DNA of 64,000 bases from Roseibium marinum (GTDB taxonomy: Bacteria > Pseudomonadota > Alphaproteobacteria > Rhizobiales > Stappiaceae). Location of the stretch: NCBI RefSeq assembly GCF_002906165.1, contig NZ_PPCN01000015.1, forward strand, positions 1 to 64,000. The letters are read 5' to 3'. The translations under genes were made by a program, and so were the position numbers. This document shows, piece by piece, positions 41,323 through 50,439 of the stretch. The notes under the pieces are model-generated. The model saw nothing but the letters and a program-made list of their open reading frames with translations, ran no database searches and was not told the DNA's origin. How positions within the stretch are numbered: position 1 is the first letter of the stretch; every line of letters starts with the position of its first letter.

Positions 41323-41358
41323 CCCTGGCACCATAGTTTTCACCCTCTGGCTCTAAGG
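41323..41358. promoter_or_regulatory. Direct repeat in the MocR/importer divergent region
   Basis: CTCTGGCTCTAAGG (41345-41358) preceded 22 bp upstream by a diverged copy CCCTGGCACCATAG (41323-41336), 9 of 14 bases identical. The intact copy shares 11 bases with the site before the aminotransferase. The remainder of the 289-bp gap 41226-41514 shows no gene and should hold both promoters. Confidence 0.55.
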
Positions 41359-41514
41359 CTGGATGTTGCACCGCAATAGTCTTCCGGTCAACGCGGCGCA
41401 GGATCGTCACGGGCATTGCGGCCCATGCAAAAAAGACCCGGGCAAAAAGATCCGGCCTGTACCGCGCCAGAGCGATGAACAGTTTGGCGAGTCCAACAGA
41501 CAGGGGATGTCACA

Positions 41515-42651
41515 ATGAATTTCAAAAAGGGTGCACGCACCACGCGGCGCGATTTTCTGAAGAGCGCTGCCGCGGCCGGCGCAGGGCTGTCCATGCCCGC
41601 TATCGTCAGTTCCAGCGTGCTGGCCTCGTCCGGCGAGATCAACATCATGATGTGGTCGGACTATCTGCCGGAAAGCTTCGTCAGCGGCTTCACGGACAAG
41701 ACCGGGATCAAGATCAATTTCACCGGCATCGGCTCCAACGAGGAAATCATCAACAAGCTGAAGGCCACCAGCGGCGAAGGCTTCGACATCGTCTCCCCGA
41801 CCGTGAATCGCAACCTGCTCTGGGCGGAGCTGGGCCTGCTGCAGCCGTTCGACATGTCGAAGGTGGACCTCGACAAGGTCAATCCCTCCATGGCGCTGGG
41901 CGAGACCCACTGGAATTTCGACGGAAAAGGCGTTTTCTGGCTGCCGCATATCTGGGGCACGGAAGGCATTGCATGGCGGACGGACGCATTCGTGCCGGCA
42001 GGTGAATTCCCGAGCTATTACGATGTCTGGGACGAGGCCAATGCGGGCAAGACAATGGGCCGCGGCCACTCCATGCTACTTGGCCTCGGCCTCGGTCTGG
42101 AAGGACGCGGAGAACTGGATGCCGGTTCCATGTGGGCAGCCTACGAGAGCCCGGAGAAAATGGACGAGGTCTGGACCAAGCTCGTCGAGGCCGCCATCGC
42201 CAAGAAGCCGAACATCAAGCTGATCTGGAACGATGCCGACACGCAGAAGAACGGTCTCCTGAACGAAGGCGTCATTGTCGGCCAGACCTGGGACGGCCCG
42301 CCGCTGGCGCTCAAGACCGCGGGTGAGCCGGTCATGTACCGGGCGCCGAAAGAAGGCGCGATGGCGTGGGTCGACGGCATGGCCATGCCGACAGGTGCGA
42401 AAAATATCGAGCAGATCTACGCCTTCATCGAGGCTGCCTATGATGCAAAGCTGGCCGGAGAGGCCATCAAGACACATGGTTACAATTCGCCTGTCGTCGG
42501 CGCTGCGGAATTCGGCGGGGAAATCTATGCCAAGAACTTCGCCGATGCCTATCCGGGAGAGGCGCTGGGCAATCTGAACGCGTGGCCTGCCGAGGCTCCC
42601 TGGTACTCGGAAAAGCGGACCGAATACACCAACAAGTTCCTGTCCGCATAA
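41515..42651 (+). CDS. Spermidine/putrescine-type ABC transporter substrate-binding protein with Tat signal (PotD family)
   Basis: 378-residue binding protein. A clear twin-arginine signal, TTRRDFLKSAAAAGAGLSMPAIV, directs Tat export of the folded protein. The mature part begins with INIMMWSDYLPESFVSGFTDKTGIKI, the PotD pattern, and has EGFDIVSPTVNRNLLW. A GACAGGGGATGTCACA leader supplies the ribosome site. It starts a four-gene importer divergent from the MocR regulator. The ligand is probably a polyamine or an omega-amino acid related to the aminotransferase substrate. Confidence 0.9.
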   Translation: MNFKKGARTTRRDFLKSAAAAGAGLSMPAIVSSSVLASSGEINIMMWSDYLPESFVSGFTDKTGIKINFTGIGSNEEIINKLKATSGEGFDIVSPTVNRNLLWAELGLLQPFDMSKVDLDKVNPSMALGETHWNFDGKGVFWLPHIWGTEGIAWRTDAFVPAGEFPSYYDVWDEANAGKTMGRGHSMLLGLGLGLEGRGELDAGSMWAAYESPEKMDEVWTKLVEAAIAKKPNIKLIWNDADTQKNGLLNEGVIVGQTWDGPPLALKTAGEPVMYRAPKEGAMAWVDGMAMPTGAKNIEQIYAFIEAAYDAKLAGEAIKTHGYNSPVVGAAEFGGEIYAKNFADAYPGEALGNLNAWPAEAPWYSEKRTEYTNKFLSA

Positions 42652-42675
42652 CACGTCTGGATAAACGGGTACTGG

Positions 42676-42701
42676 ATGCCGGGCGCAGTCTCGTCCGGCA
42701 T
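42676..42701 (+). terminator. Hairpin between binding-protein and ATPase genes
   Basis: ATGCCGG (42676-42682) and CCGGCAT (42695-42701) with a 12-nt loop; TGTTTT follows at 42711-42716. It lies in the 99-bp gap after the binding protein, the same place as hairpins in two other ABC operons of the window. A weak terminator or mRNA stabiliser is likely. Confidence 0.45.
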
Positions 42702-42750
42702 TCTGCCGTCTGTTTTCCCCGTTCCGTTCAGCCGTCTTTCCGAGAGCTCC

Positions 42751-43839
42751 ATGGCCACAAGAGATATTGTTCTGGATCACGTTTCCATTCGCTTCGGGGC
42801 CTATACGGCAGTCGACAACGCGCATCTCGTGATCAAGGGCGGGGAGTTCTTTTCCTTTCTGGGTCCGTCGGGGTGCGGCAAGACCACGCTGCTGCGCTGC
42901 ATTTCAGGCTTCAGCGAACCGACCGAGGGCCGGGTCCTGATCGGCGGGCAGGACATGAAGGGCATCGGCCCCAACAAGCGCCCGACGGCTCTGATCTTCC
43001 AGAACCTTGCCCTGTTTCCGCTGATGAGCGTTGCCGACAATATCGCCTTCCCGCTGGAAGTGCGCGGTATCGGCAGGAAGGAGCGCCGCAAGCGCGCGGA
43101 AGAGCTTCTGGAGATGATCGCGCTGCCCGGCGTCGGCGACAAGAAGGTTCACGAATTGTCGGGTGGGCAGCGGCAGCGCGTGGCGATCGCCCGTGCGCTG
43201 GCGGTGGAGCCGGACATCCTGCTGCTCGATGAGCCACTGTCGGCTCTCGATCTGAAATTGCGGCATCACATGCGCACGGAATTGCGCACGATCCAGCAGC
43301 AGGTCGGGCTGACGTTCATCTATATCACCCATGACCAGGGCGAGGCCCTGACAATGTCCGACCGGGTCGCGGTGATGAATGCCGGTGTCATCGAACAGGT
43401 CGATCCGCCCGAGACGATCTACAATCGCCCCAAGACATCCTTCGTGGCGTCCTTTGTCGGCCAGTCCAACGCGATCGAAGGCAAGGTAGCCTCCCAGTCG
43501 GAAACGCTGGTATCGGTCGAAACGCCGCTCGGCCGTCTGCAGGGGCGGGCCGCCGGAGGGCGCCAGTACAAGACCGGCGAGGACTGCATCCTGTTCATCC
43601 GGCCCGAGCAACTGAGCCTCGGCGACGGCCTGCCGAACGCGATAGAGGCCAAATGGGTCAAGGAAGAGTTCGAGGGCAACGCGCGGCAGATGTTCCTGGA
43701 GGCGAACGGTGTTCCCCTGCGCCTGTCCCGGGTCAATCTCGGCGGCACCGCCGACACGCTGTCAGGCGCGGCGATGCCGGTCGGTTTCGAACCGGACCAG
43801 GCCATCGTCCTTCCGCACGGCGTACTGGCGGGGGCATAG
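42751..43839 (+). CDS. Spermidine/putrescine-type ABC transporter ATP-binding protein (PotA family)
   Basis: 362-residue ATPase. Walker A GPSGCGKTT near residue 40, LSGGQRQRVAIARAL signature, Walker B ILLLDEPLSALD and H-loop YITHDQGEALTM; a TOBE domain occupies the last 100 residues. The ATG at 42751 was chosen as the first Met of the family-like sequence (MATRDIVLDHVSIRFG); the open frame continues upstream through the hairpin. It ends 2 bp before the first permease. Confidence 0.91.
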   Translation: MATRDIVLDHVSIRFGAYTAVDNAHLVIKGGEFFSFLGPSGCGKTTLLRCISGFSEPTEGRVLIGGQDMKGIGPNKRPTALIFQNLALFPLMSVADNIAFPLEVRGIGRKERRKRAEELLEMIALPGVGDKKVHELSGGQRQRVAIARALAVEPDILLLDEPLSALDLKLRHHMRTELRTIQQQVGLTFIYITHDQGEALTMSDRVAVMNAGVIEQVDPPETIYNRPKTSFVASFVGQSNAIEGKVASQSETLVSVETPLGRLQGRAAGGRQYKTGEDCILFIRPEQLSLGDGLPNAIEAKWVKEEFEGNARQMFLEANGVPLRLSRVNLGGTADTLSGAAMPVGFEPDQAIVLPHGVLAGA

Positions 43840-43841
43840 GG

Positions 43842-44765
43842 ATGCAGGCTCTTCGGACAGCCTTGAAGGAAATCGCCGGCAAGCACGGACTCGGCGCCGC
43901 CGCCTTTGTCGGCATCGCTGTCCTGATCTGGGTGATCTTCCTGATCGCCCTGCCGCAGATCGCAATGCTCGACTATTCGTTCCGCTTCAACCTGCCCGCC
44001 TCGGACGTCGGCGGCCCGCAGGATGTCTATACACTCGAAAACTACGCCTATTTCTTCCAGGGTAATGACGGCACGGTGAATACGCTCGATATCGGCATCC
44101 TGGTCAGGACGCTGGTCGCGGCGGTCTTCGTCACCTGTATCGACATCATGCTGTGCTATCCGATTGCGTTCATCCTGGCGCATTCGGCCACCGGCGTTGC
44201 CGCGCGGATGATGGTCATCGGCCTGATCGTGCCCTTCTGGGTCAATGAAATCCTGCGCGCCTTCGCCTTCCGCGTGCTCTTCGGCGCTACGGGGCTGATC
44301 AACGGCGTCGGCATGTCGATGGGACTGTGGGACCAGCCGGTCGACTTCATCCGCGCGGATGTGGCGCTCTATTCCGGGCTGACCTATGCCTACATTCTGC
44401 TGATGGTGTTTCCGATCTTCAACGCCGTGGAGGCGCTGGACCGGAACCAGATCGAAGCGGCGCGGGACATGGGCGCGAGCTGGTGGCGGGTGCACTGGCG
44501 GGTGGTGCTGCCGGTCGCCAAGCCGGGCATCGCCTCCGGCGCGACCATGGTGTTCATGCTGACGGCGGGGGCGCTGGCCGCCCCGCAGATCCTTGGCGGT
44601 CCGTCCAGTCTCTGGTTCACCCAGCTCATCTACCAGTGGTTCAACGAGAGCGCCAACTGGCAGCGCGGCTCGGCCTATGCGGTCATCCTGCTCATCGTCT
44701 GCATCTCCTTCGTGATGATGCTGATGCGGGTCTTCAAGGTATCCATCGGGGAGATCGGCCGATGA
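43842..44765 (+). CDS. Spermidine/putrescine-type ABC transporter permease (PotB family)
   Basis: 307-residue inner-membrane protein with six hydrophobic segments; EAA loop QIEAARDMGASWWRVHWRVVLP near residues 205-225. The ATG lies 2 bp after the ATPase stop with GCATAGGG as ribosome site. It overlaps the next permease by 4 bp. Confidence 0.91.
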   Translation: MQALRTALKEIAGKHGLGAAAFVGIAVLIWVIFLIALPQIAMLDYSFRFNLPASDVGGPQDVYTLENYAYFFQGNDGTVNTLDIGILVRTLVAAVFVTCIDIMLCYPIAFILAHSATGVAARMMVIGLIVPFWVNEILRAFAFRVLFGATGLINGVGMSMGLWDQPVDFIRADVALYSGLTYAYILLMVFPIFNAVEALDRNQIEAARDMGASWWRVHWRVVLPVAKPGIASGATMVFMLTAGALAAPQILGGPSSLWFTQLIYQWFNESANWQRGSAYAVILLIVCISFVMMLMRVFKVSIGEIGR

Positions 44766-46012
44766 ACCGGGGCACGGGCGGCGGCGGCGTCGCGGCGGGA
44801 TTTTCCCTTCTTTTCTTCTCCTTCCTGTTCGGTCCGCTGATCATCATGGTGATCACGGCGTTCAACTCCTCGTCCTTTCCGAGGATCACGCCGTGGGAGT
44901 GTTTCACCACGGAATGGTTCGGTGTTCTGTTCGCCAACGACCGGCTGATGAGCGGTCTGCTGAACAGCCTGGTGATTGCCGTCAGCGTCGTCGCCATCGC
45001 GGTGCCCATCGGCCTTGCCGGCGCACTGGCTCTTTCGGAGCTCAGCTCCCGGCTGCGGGCGGTGCTCTACACGGTTCTGATCACACCGATCCTGATCCCG
45101 GGCGTGGTTCTGGGAATCTCGACCATCGTCTTCTGGGGCGCGCTGGGCCGCAGCGTCGGAGCGGAATATGGCTCGTTTTTCTTCGACGGCATGTTCCTGA
45201 CCCTGGCCGGCCAGGTGACCTTCATATCGGCCTACGCCATGCTGGTGTTCCTGGCGAGGCTGCAAAGGTTCGATCCGATCCTGACCGAGGCTGCCCTCGA
45301 TCTGGGGGCAACGCCCGGTCAGGCTTTCCGCAAGATTCTCCTGCCGTTCCTCGGGCCGGCCATTGGGTCGGCGGCCTTCCTGACCTTCCTGGCGTCCTTC
45401 GAGAACTACAACACCACCGTGTTCACGATCCTGTCCGGCAACACCTTCACCACAGCGCTGGCCTCCAAGGTGCGGCACGGCACCGATCCCTCCCTGTCGG
45501 CGTTGGCGGTGATCATCATCGGAATTACCCTGATCGGTGCGATCGTTCATGAAGCGCACACGCGCCGCAAGGAAGTGCTGCGCACGGGCATCGCCACACG
45601 GTCGCGGATCTACGGCAATCCGGTTCTGAAGACCCTGGTCCATCCGTTGACGGTTTTCCTGATCCTCGCCGGTATCGCGGGCCTTGCCGCCTGGCAGGGC
45701 ACACGGCACGACGCTTCTGTCTGCAAGCAGCAGATCCTCGACGACAAGCGTGCGCGTCAGCACGAGCTTCTGGAAGAGCAGCGCCGGAAAATGCAGGAGC
45801 AGCAGAAAACCACTGCGCCGGTGACCTCACCAGCCGATGCGGCCGGGAAAGCCAACCCGTCGCCTTTCGGCGGGGCGTTCAGCCCCAATGGCCTGGCGCC
45901 GGGACAGGAAGAGCCGGCGCCCGCCGCAGCTCCGACAGACGCGCCGGCCACGGCCAATCCTTCGCCGTTCGGAGGAGCATTCACCCCGAACGGTCTGAAG
46001 CCTTCGCAATAG
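44762..46012 (+). CDS. Spermidine/putrescine-type ABC transporter permease (PotC family) with unusual C-terminal extension
   Basis: 416-residue protein. Residues 1-270 are a normal PotC-type permease with EAA loop EAALDLGATPGQAFRKILLP (176-195). It continues well past the usual length, with a further membrane segment at about 294-311, a charged Gln/Glu/Arg-rich likely coiled coil (322-349), and a Pro/Ala-rich tail with two copies of NPSPFGGAF-x-PNGL (365-378 and 399-412). The extension is in one uninterrupted frame, so it is not a sequencing artefact in this window. Its position after an added helix suggests a periplasmic tail, perhaps for partner binding. The function of the tail is unknown. 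Confidence 0.88.
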   Translation: MNRGTGGGGVAAGFSLLFFSFLFGPLIIMVITAFNSSSFPRITPWECFTTEWFGVLFANDRLMSGLLNSLVIAVSVVAIAVPIGLAGALALSELSSRLRAVLYTVLITPILIPGVVLGISTIVFWGALGRSVGAEYGSFFFDGMFLTLAGQVTFISAYAMLVFLARLQRFDPILTEAALDLGATPGQAFRKILLPFLGPAIGSAAFLTFLASFENYNTTVFTILSGNTFTTALASKVRHGTDPSLSALAVIIIGITLIGAIVHEAHTRRKEVLRTGIATRSRIYGNPVLKTLVHPLTVFLILAGIAGLAAWQGTRHDASVCKQQILDDKRARQHELLEEQRRKMQEQQKTTAPVTSPADAAGKANPSPFGGAFSPNGLAPGQEEPAPAAAPTDAPATANPSPFGGAFTPNGLKPSQ

Positions 46013-46085
46013 GCTCAGGGTGAAGGTGTTGTGTTTGCGTCGGACTGATTTCTGGTTGCTGGGGAAAAGCACGGAAGGCCCGGCA

Positions 46086-46105
46086 CCCGGTCGCTGTCGA
46101 CCGGG
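46086..46105. terminator. Bidirectional hairpin between convergent genes
   Basis: CCCGGTCG (46086-46093) and CGACCGGG (46098-46105) around CTGT, in the 104-bp gap between the importer's last gene and fmdB, which face each other. GTTGTTT follows on the forward side. A shared terminator is the natural role. Confidence 0.65.
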
Positions 46106-46116
46106 CGCCTGTTGTT

Positions 46117-46491
46117 TCAGTGGCTGATCATCCATGGCCGTTTTGAGGGGAAGGTCTTGCTGCCGTCGGCCTTGTAGACCGCGCTGGAGCGGAAGTTTCC
46201 CTTGCCGCCCGAGCAGCAGGAACACCCGGACGGATGGCGTTTGCGGGCTTCCTTCGCCCGGTCCTCCCGTCCGGATCTGGTCGAGAAGGCCGGGTTGTGG
46301 CGGGCGACCTCGTTGCGCTCATGGGCCGAGCGCTGTTCTGTTGAAAGACCCGGCATGTTCGGCGCCCGCAGGAGGGCCCTGGGGGCCTCCTGCCTGCACG
46401 CCGGACATTCGATAGGATCGGCATGCGCGGACATCGGCCGCTGGGCGGTGATCGGTCCGCAGGATGCGCAGAGATAGTCATAGACCGGCAT
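46117..46491 (-). CDS. fmdB: FmdB-family zinc ribbon protein
   Basis: 124-residue protein. The N-terminal zinc ribbon of the FmdB type has Cys pairs CASC (8-11) and CPAC near 29-32 after MPVYDYLC. A second Cys cluster GCSCCSGG lies near residue 90. FmdB was first described as a putative regulator of the formamidase gene in Methylophilus methylotrophus; its exact role is unsettled. It follows fmdA by 9 bp at the end of the reverse operon, matching that arrangement. Confidence 0.88.
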   Translation of the reverse strand: MPVYDYLCASCGPITAQRPMSAHADPIECPACRQEAPRALLRAPNMPGLSTEQRSAHERNEVARHNPAFSTRSGREDRAKEARKRHPSGCSCCSGGKGNFRSSAVYKADGSKTFPSKRPWMISH

Positions 46492-46500
46492 GGGTGCTCC

Positions 46501-47730
46501 TTAAAGATCCGGTGCCAGCGGCACGTCGATGGACCCGTCGAGATGTTTCACCGGCCCGTCCGAACCCGGCATCATGTCGAATTCGAAGATGTCGGTGGGC
46601 AGCCACAAGGTAGCGCAGGCATTGGGGATATCGACCACTCCGGAGATATGTCCCTGCACCGGGGCGGTGCCGAGAATGGCGTAGGCCTGGGCGCCGGTGT
46701 AGCCGAATTTCTTCATGTATTCGATGGCGTTGAGACAGGCCATGCGATAGGCGATATGGACGTCCAGGTAATGCTGGGTGCCGGCCTCGTCGACGGAAAT
46801 GCCTTCGAAGATCAGGTAGTCGTCGTATTTCGGCGTGATCGGTGAGGGCTTGAAGATCGGGTTCCTGACGCCGTATTTGGCGATCCCGTCCTTGATGAGC
46901 GTCACACGGATGTGCAGCCAGCCCGCCATCTCGATGGCGCCGCAGAAGGTGATCTCGCCGTCGCCCTGGCTGAAGTGCAGGTCGCCCATGGAGAGACCGG
47001 CCCCGTCCACATAGACCGGGAAGTAGATCTTCGAACCGCGGGACAGATCCTTGATGTCGCAGTTGCCGCCATGTTCGCGCGGCGGCACGGTGCGGGCGCC
47101 TTCCGCGGCGGCCTTGTCCCTTGCCTCGCCTTTCATCTGGCCCATATGCGCCGACTGGGTGTTTGGCAGGGCGGCAAGGGCAGGAACGCGGTCCGGATCG
47201 GTGTTGAAGAGAGACGTCTCGCGCTCGTTCCAGGTGTCGAGCATCTTGCGGTCCGGCAGGCAGCCGATCAGGCCGGGGTGGATCAGCCCGGCATAGTTGA
47301 CGCCCGGTACGTGGCGCGACCGGGTGAACATGCCCTCGATGTCCCAGATCGACTTCTGCGCTTGCGGGAAATGTTCGGTCAGGAAACCGCCGCCGTTCTG
47401 CTTGGAGAAGAAGCCGTTGAAGCCCCAGAGCATCTCTTCCTTGGCGCCGATGTCGAGAATGTCGACCACCAGAAGATCGCCCGGCTCGGCTCCTTTGACG
47501 CCGATGGGGCCTGACAGATAGTGCACCTGTTCCAGTTCCACGTCGCGCACGTCGGCGGCATCGTCGTCGTTCTTGATCTGGCCGCCGGTCCAGTCGTAGG
47601 TCTCGATCTTGAAGTCGTCGCCCGGCTCTACCCACACGGCCATCGGGATATCCGGATGCCAGCGGTTGTGGATCTTCTCGTTGGTATGCGGAGACTCGCT
47701 CAAGTCTACCGAGATCAGCGTATCAGCCAT
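46501..47730 (-). CDS. fmdA: Formamidase (acetamidase/formamidase family)
   Basis: 409-residue amidase that hydrolyses formamide (or acetamide) to ammonia and the acid. Family features: HNRWHPDIPMAVWVEPGDDFKIETYDWTGG near the N terminus, GPIGVKGAEPGDLLVVDILDIG, the EGMFTRSRHVPGVNYAGLIHPGLIG region and MGDLHFSQGDGEITFCGAIEMAG. It lies 62 bp after urtE in the same direction. With the Urt-type importer it would allow growth on short amides as a nitrogen source. Confidence 0.93.
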   Translation of the reverse strand: MADTLISVDLSESPHTNEKIHNRWHPDIPMAVWVEPGDDFKIETYDWTGGQIKNDDDAADVRDVELEQVHYLSGPIGVKGAEPGDLLVVDILDIGAKEEMLWGFNGFFSKQNGGGFLTEHFPQAQKSIWDIEGMFTRSRHVPGVNYAGLIHPGLIGCLPDRKMLDTWNERETSLFNTDPDRVPALAALPNTQSAHMGQMKGEARDKAAAEGARTVPPREHGGNCDIKDLSRGSKIYFPVYVDGAGLSMGDLHFSQGDGEITFCGAIEMAGWLHIRVTLIKDGIAKYGVRNPIFKPSPITPKYDDYLIFEGISVDEAGTQHYLDVHIAYRMACLNAIEYMKKFGYTGAQAYAILGTAPVQGHISGVVDIPNACATLWLPTDIFEFDMMPGSDGPVKHLDGSIDVPLAPDL

Positions 47731-47792
47731 GGGGTTCTCCTCTTGAAAATGCGCCGTGTTGTCGAGCGCGGTTGAACTTTGAAAGCTCCGGT

Positions 47793-48482
47793 TCAGACGG
47801 ACAGGAAGGCGGAGACCTTCGCCTCGTCGACATCGGCACGCGGTTCGTCATGGACGAGCTTGCCGTTTTCCAGAACGAGGACGCGGTCGGCGACATCGAG
47901 CGCGAAGGACAGGACCTGTTCGGACACGACGATGGAAAGGCCGCGCTCGTCACGGATGCGTTTGAGCACGCGGGCCATTTCGCGGATGATCGACGGCTGG
48001 ATGCCTTCGGTCGGCTCGTCCAGCAACAGGACCTTGGGATTGGTGGCCAGCGCCCGGGCGATGGCGAGTTGCTGCTGCTGGCCGCCGGAGAGGTTGCCGC
48101 CGCGCCGGCCCTTCATGTCGAGCAGCACCGGGAAGAGTTCGTAGATGTCCCCCGGCACCTTGCTTCGCCCGCTGATGGTGAGGCCGGTCTCGATATTCTC
48201 CTCGACCGTCATGGTCGGGAAGATCATCCGGCCCTGCGGCACATAGGCGATGCCCCTGGCGACCCGCTCGTAGCTTTTGAGCGTGGTGATGTCGACGCCA
48301 TCGACGGCGGCGTTGCCGTTGCTGGTCGCAACGATGCCCATCAGCGATTTCATCAGCGTGGTCTTGCCCATGCCGTTGCGGCCCATGATGGCGATGATCT
48401 CGCCAGGTGCGACCGTGAAATCCAGCCCGTGCAGCACTTCGCTCTGGCCATATGCGACGTGGTAATGCGCAACATTCAGCAT
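47793..48482 (-). CDS. urtE: Urea/short-chain amide ABC transporter ATP-binding protein UrtE
   Basis: 229-residue LivF-type ATPase. Walker A GRNGMGKTT near residues 34-42, YVPQGRMIFPTMTVEENI typical of UrtE, LSGGQQQQLAIARAL signature and Walker B VLLLDEPTEGIQ. It follows urtD by 9 bp. The VAYGQSEVLHG N terminus is diagnostic of the urea-type subgroup. Confidence 0.92.
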   Translation of the reverse strand: MLNVAHYHVAYGQSEVLHGLDFTVAPGEIIAIMGRNGMGKTTLMKSLMGIVATSNGNAAVDGVDITTLKSYERVARGIAYVPQGRMIFPTMTVEENIETGLTISGRSKVPGDIYELFPVLLDMKGRRGGNLSGGQQQQLAIARALATNPKVLLLDEPTEGIQPSIIREMARVLKRIRDERGLSIVVSEQVLSFALDVADRVLVLENGKLVHDEPRADVDEAKVSAFLSV

Positions 48483-48491
48483 GGCTCTCTC

Positions 48492-49247
48492 CTAATGTCC
48501 CAGATAGACGTCGATGACTTTCGGGTCGGCTTGCACCTTGGCCATGGAGCCCTCGGAGAGGATCTTGCCCTGATGCAGGACCGTGACGCGGTGGGCGATG
48601 TCCTCGACGAATTTCATGTCGTGCTCGACAACCATCACCGAGCGCCCCTTGGTGATCTCGTTGAGGAGTTTCGCGGTCTGCTTGCGTTCCGAGACGCTCA
48701 TTCCCGCAACCGGTTCGTCCAGCATGAGGAGTTCGGGGTCCTGGATGAGCAGCATGCCGATTTCCAGCCACTGCTTCTGACCGTGGCTGAGAAAGGCGGC
48801 CTGGGTGTCCAGAAGCTCCTTCAGGAACACCATCGCCGCGATTTCGTGGACGCGGTCGATGACTTCGGCATCGCGCTTGAAGGCGAGCGCGCCGAACACG
48901 CTGCGGCCGCGCGGGAAGGAGATCTCCAGGTTCTCGAAGACGGTCAGGTCCTCGTAGATCGACGGGTTCTGGAACTTCCGGCCGACCCCTTCGCGGACGA
49001 TCTCATGCTCGCGCATCTCGGTCAGCTCCCTGTTGCGGAACTTGATCGAGCCGTCCGTCGCCTTGGTGCGGCCGCAGATCAGGTCGAGGACGGTGGTCTT
49101 GCCGGCGCCATTGGGGCCGATGATGACGTGGATCTCGTTCTCGTCGACATAAAGATTGAGGTCGTTGACCGCCTTGAAACCGTCGAAGGAGACCGTCAGG
49201 TTTTCGATGGCGAGCAGGAAGTCCGTGTTGTTGGTAACGGTGTTCAT
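48492..49247 (-). CDS. urtD: Urea/short-chain amide ABC transporter ATP-binding protein UrtD
   Basis: 251-residue LivG-type ATPase. Walker A GPNGAGKTT near residues 44-52, LSHGQKQWLEIGMLL signature characteristic of UrtD, Walker B LLMLDEPVAGMS and MVVEHDMKFVEDIAHRVTVLHQGKI. It is 12 bp after urtC. Together with UrtE it energises the two permeases. Confidence 0.93.
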   Translation of the reverse strand: MNTVTNNTDFLLAIENLTVSFDGFKAVNDLNLYVDENEIHVIIGPNGAGKTTVLDLICGRTKATDGSIKFRNRELTEMREHEIVREGVGRKFQNPSIYEDLTVFENLEISFPRGRSVFGALAFKRDAEVIDRVHEIAAMVFLKELLDTQAAFLSHGQKQWLEIGMLLIQDPELLMLDEPVAGMSVSERKQTAKLLNEITKGRSVMVVEHDMKFVEDIAHRVTVLHQGKILSEGSMAKVQADPKVIDVYLGH

Positions 49248-49259
49248 CGGGGTGCGCTC

Positions 49260-50429
49260 CTACTCTGCGGGCCTGGCGGCGGGTTCGGGTTCAAACGCCG
49301 GTGTGTCGAGAGGACCGGCGCCGGTGAAGCCTCCCGCCGGAGGTTTGCGGAAGATCCAGCGGTCGACATGCGGCGCCAGATAGCTGCGGTAGAGACCGGA
49401 CAGACCGTTCGGGAACACCAGCACCACGGCGATGAAGAGAGCGCCGAGGCCGAAGAGCCAGAGTTCCGGGAAGGTTTCAGAAAAGGTGGTCTTGGCCCAG
49501 TTGACCAGCAGCGTTCCGTAGACCGCGCCGAAGATCGACAGGCGGCCGCCGACCGCGCAGAAGATCACCATCTCGATGGAGGGCACGATGCCGACGAAGG
49601 AGGGCGACATGAAGCCGACCTGCAGCGTGAACATGGCCCCGCCGATGGCGGAGAGGACGGCGGCGAAGCAGAAAACGAATATCTTGAAGTTGGCGACGTC
49701 GTAGCCGGAAAAGCGGACCCTGTCCTCCTTGTCGCGCAGGGCCACGAGAAGCCGGCCGAGCTTGCTCTGCAGCACGAACTGGCAGAGCACCAGAACGCCG
49801 ATCAGCAGCGCGCCGTTGACGTAGTAGAGGATGTATTTGGCCTCGTCGGTGCGGATGTCCCAGCCTTTCAGTGTCCTGAGATCGGTGATGCCGTTGACGC
49901 CGCCGGTGTAGCCCTGCTGGCCGATGATCAGGATCGTCAGGATTGCCGCGATCGCCTGGGTGATGATGGCGAAATAGACCCCGCCCACGCGGCGCTTGAA
50001 CATCGCGGCGCCGATGACGAAAGCAAACAGCGCCGGGACGACGAGGATCGCTACAAGCGTGAAGGTCAGGCTGTTGAAAGGTTCCCAGAACCAGGGCAGT
50101 TCCGTGATCTGGTTCCAGTCCATGAAGTCCGGAATGCCGGGTGTGGACTGGATGGCGGTCGCCTCCGGGGTGGAGGATTCCAGTTTCAGATACATGGCCA
50201 TGCAGTAACCGCCGAGGCCGAAGAAGACGCCCTGGCCGAGGCTGAGGATACCGCCCTTGCCCCAGCACAGCACCAGACCGATCGCGACGAAGGCATAGGT
50301 CAGATATTTGCCGAACAGGTTGAGCCTGAAAATGTCCATGGACATCGGCATGACGACGAAAAGCACCGCGGCCAGGATGAGAAGGGCAAGGATGTCCTGT
50401 CGCGCCATGAAGGATTTAACGTTGGTCAT
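49260..50429 (-). CDS. urtC: Urea/short-chain amide ABC transporter permease UrtC
   Basis: 389-residue LivM-type inner-membrane protein with nine or ten hydrophobic segments. Motifs: GLVLCWGKGGILSLGQGVFFGLGGYCMAMYLKLE and VRFSGYDVANFKIFVFCFAAVLSAIGGAMFT, both typical of UrtC. It starts 10 bp after urtB. The C-terminal tail is proline- and alanine-rich. Confidence 0.93.
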   Translation of the reverse strand: MTNVKSFMARQDILALLILAAVLFVVMPMSMDIFRLNLFGKYLTYAFVAIGLVLCWGKGGILSLGQGVFFGLGGYCMAMYLKLESSTPEATAIQSTPGIPDFMDWNQITELPWFWEPFNSLTFTLVAILVVPALFAFVIGAAMFKRRVGGVYFAIITQAIAAILTILIIGQQGYTGGVNGITDLRTLKGWDIRTDEAKYILYYVNGALLIGVLVLCQFVLQSKLGRLLVALRDKEDRVRFSGYDVANFKIFVFCFAAVLSAIGGAMFTLQVGFMSPSFVGIVPSIEMVIFCAVGGRLSIFGAVYGTLLVNWAKTTFSETFPELWLFGLGALFIAVVLVFPNGLSGLYRSYLAPHVDRWIFRKPPAGGFTGAGPLDTPAFEPEPAARPAE

Positions 50430-50439
50430 GGAAACCTCC

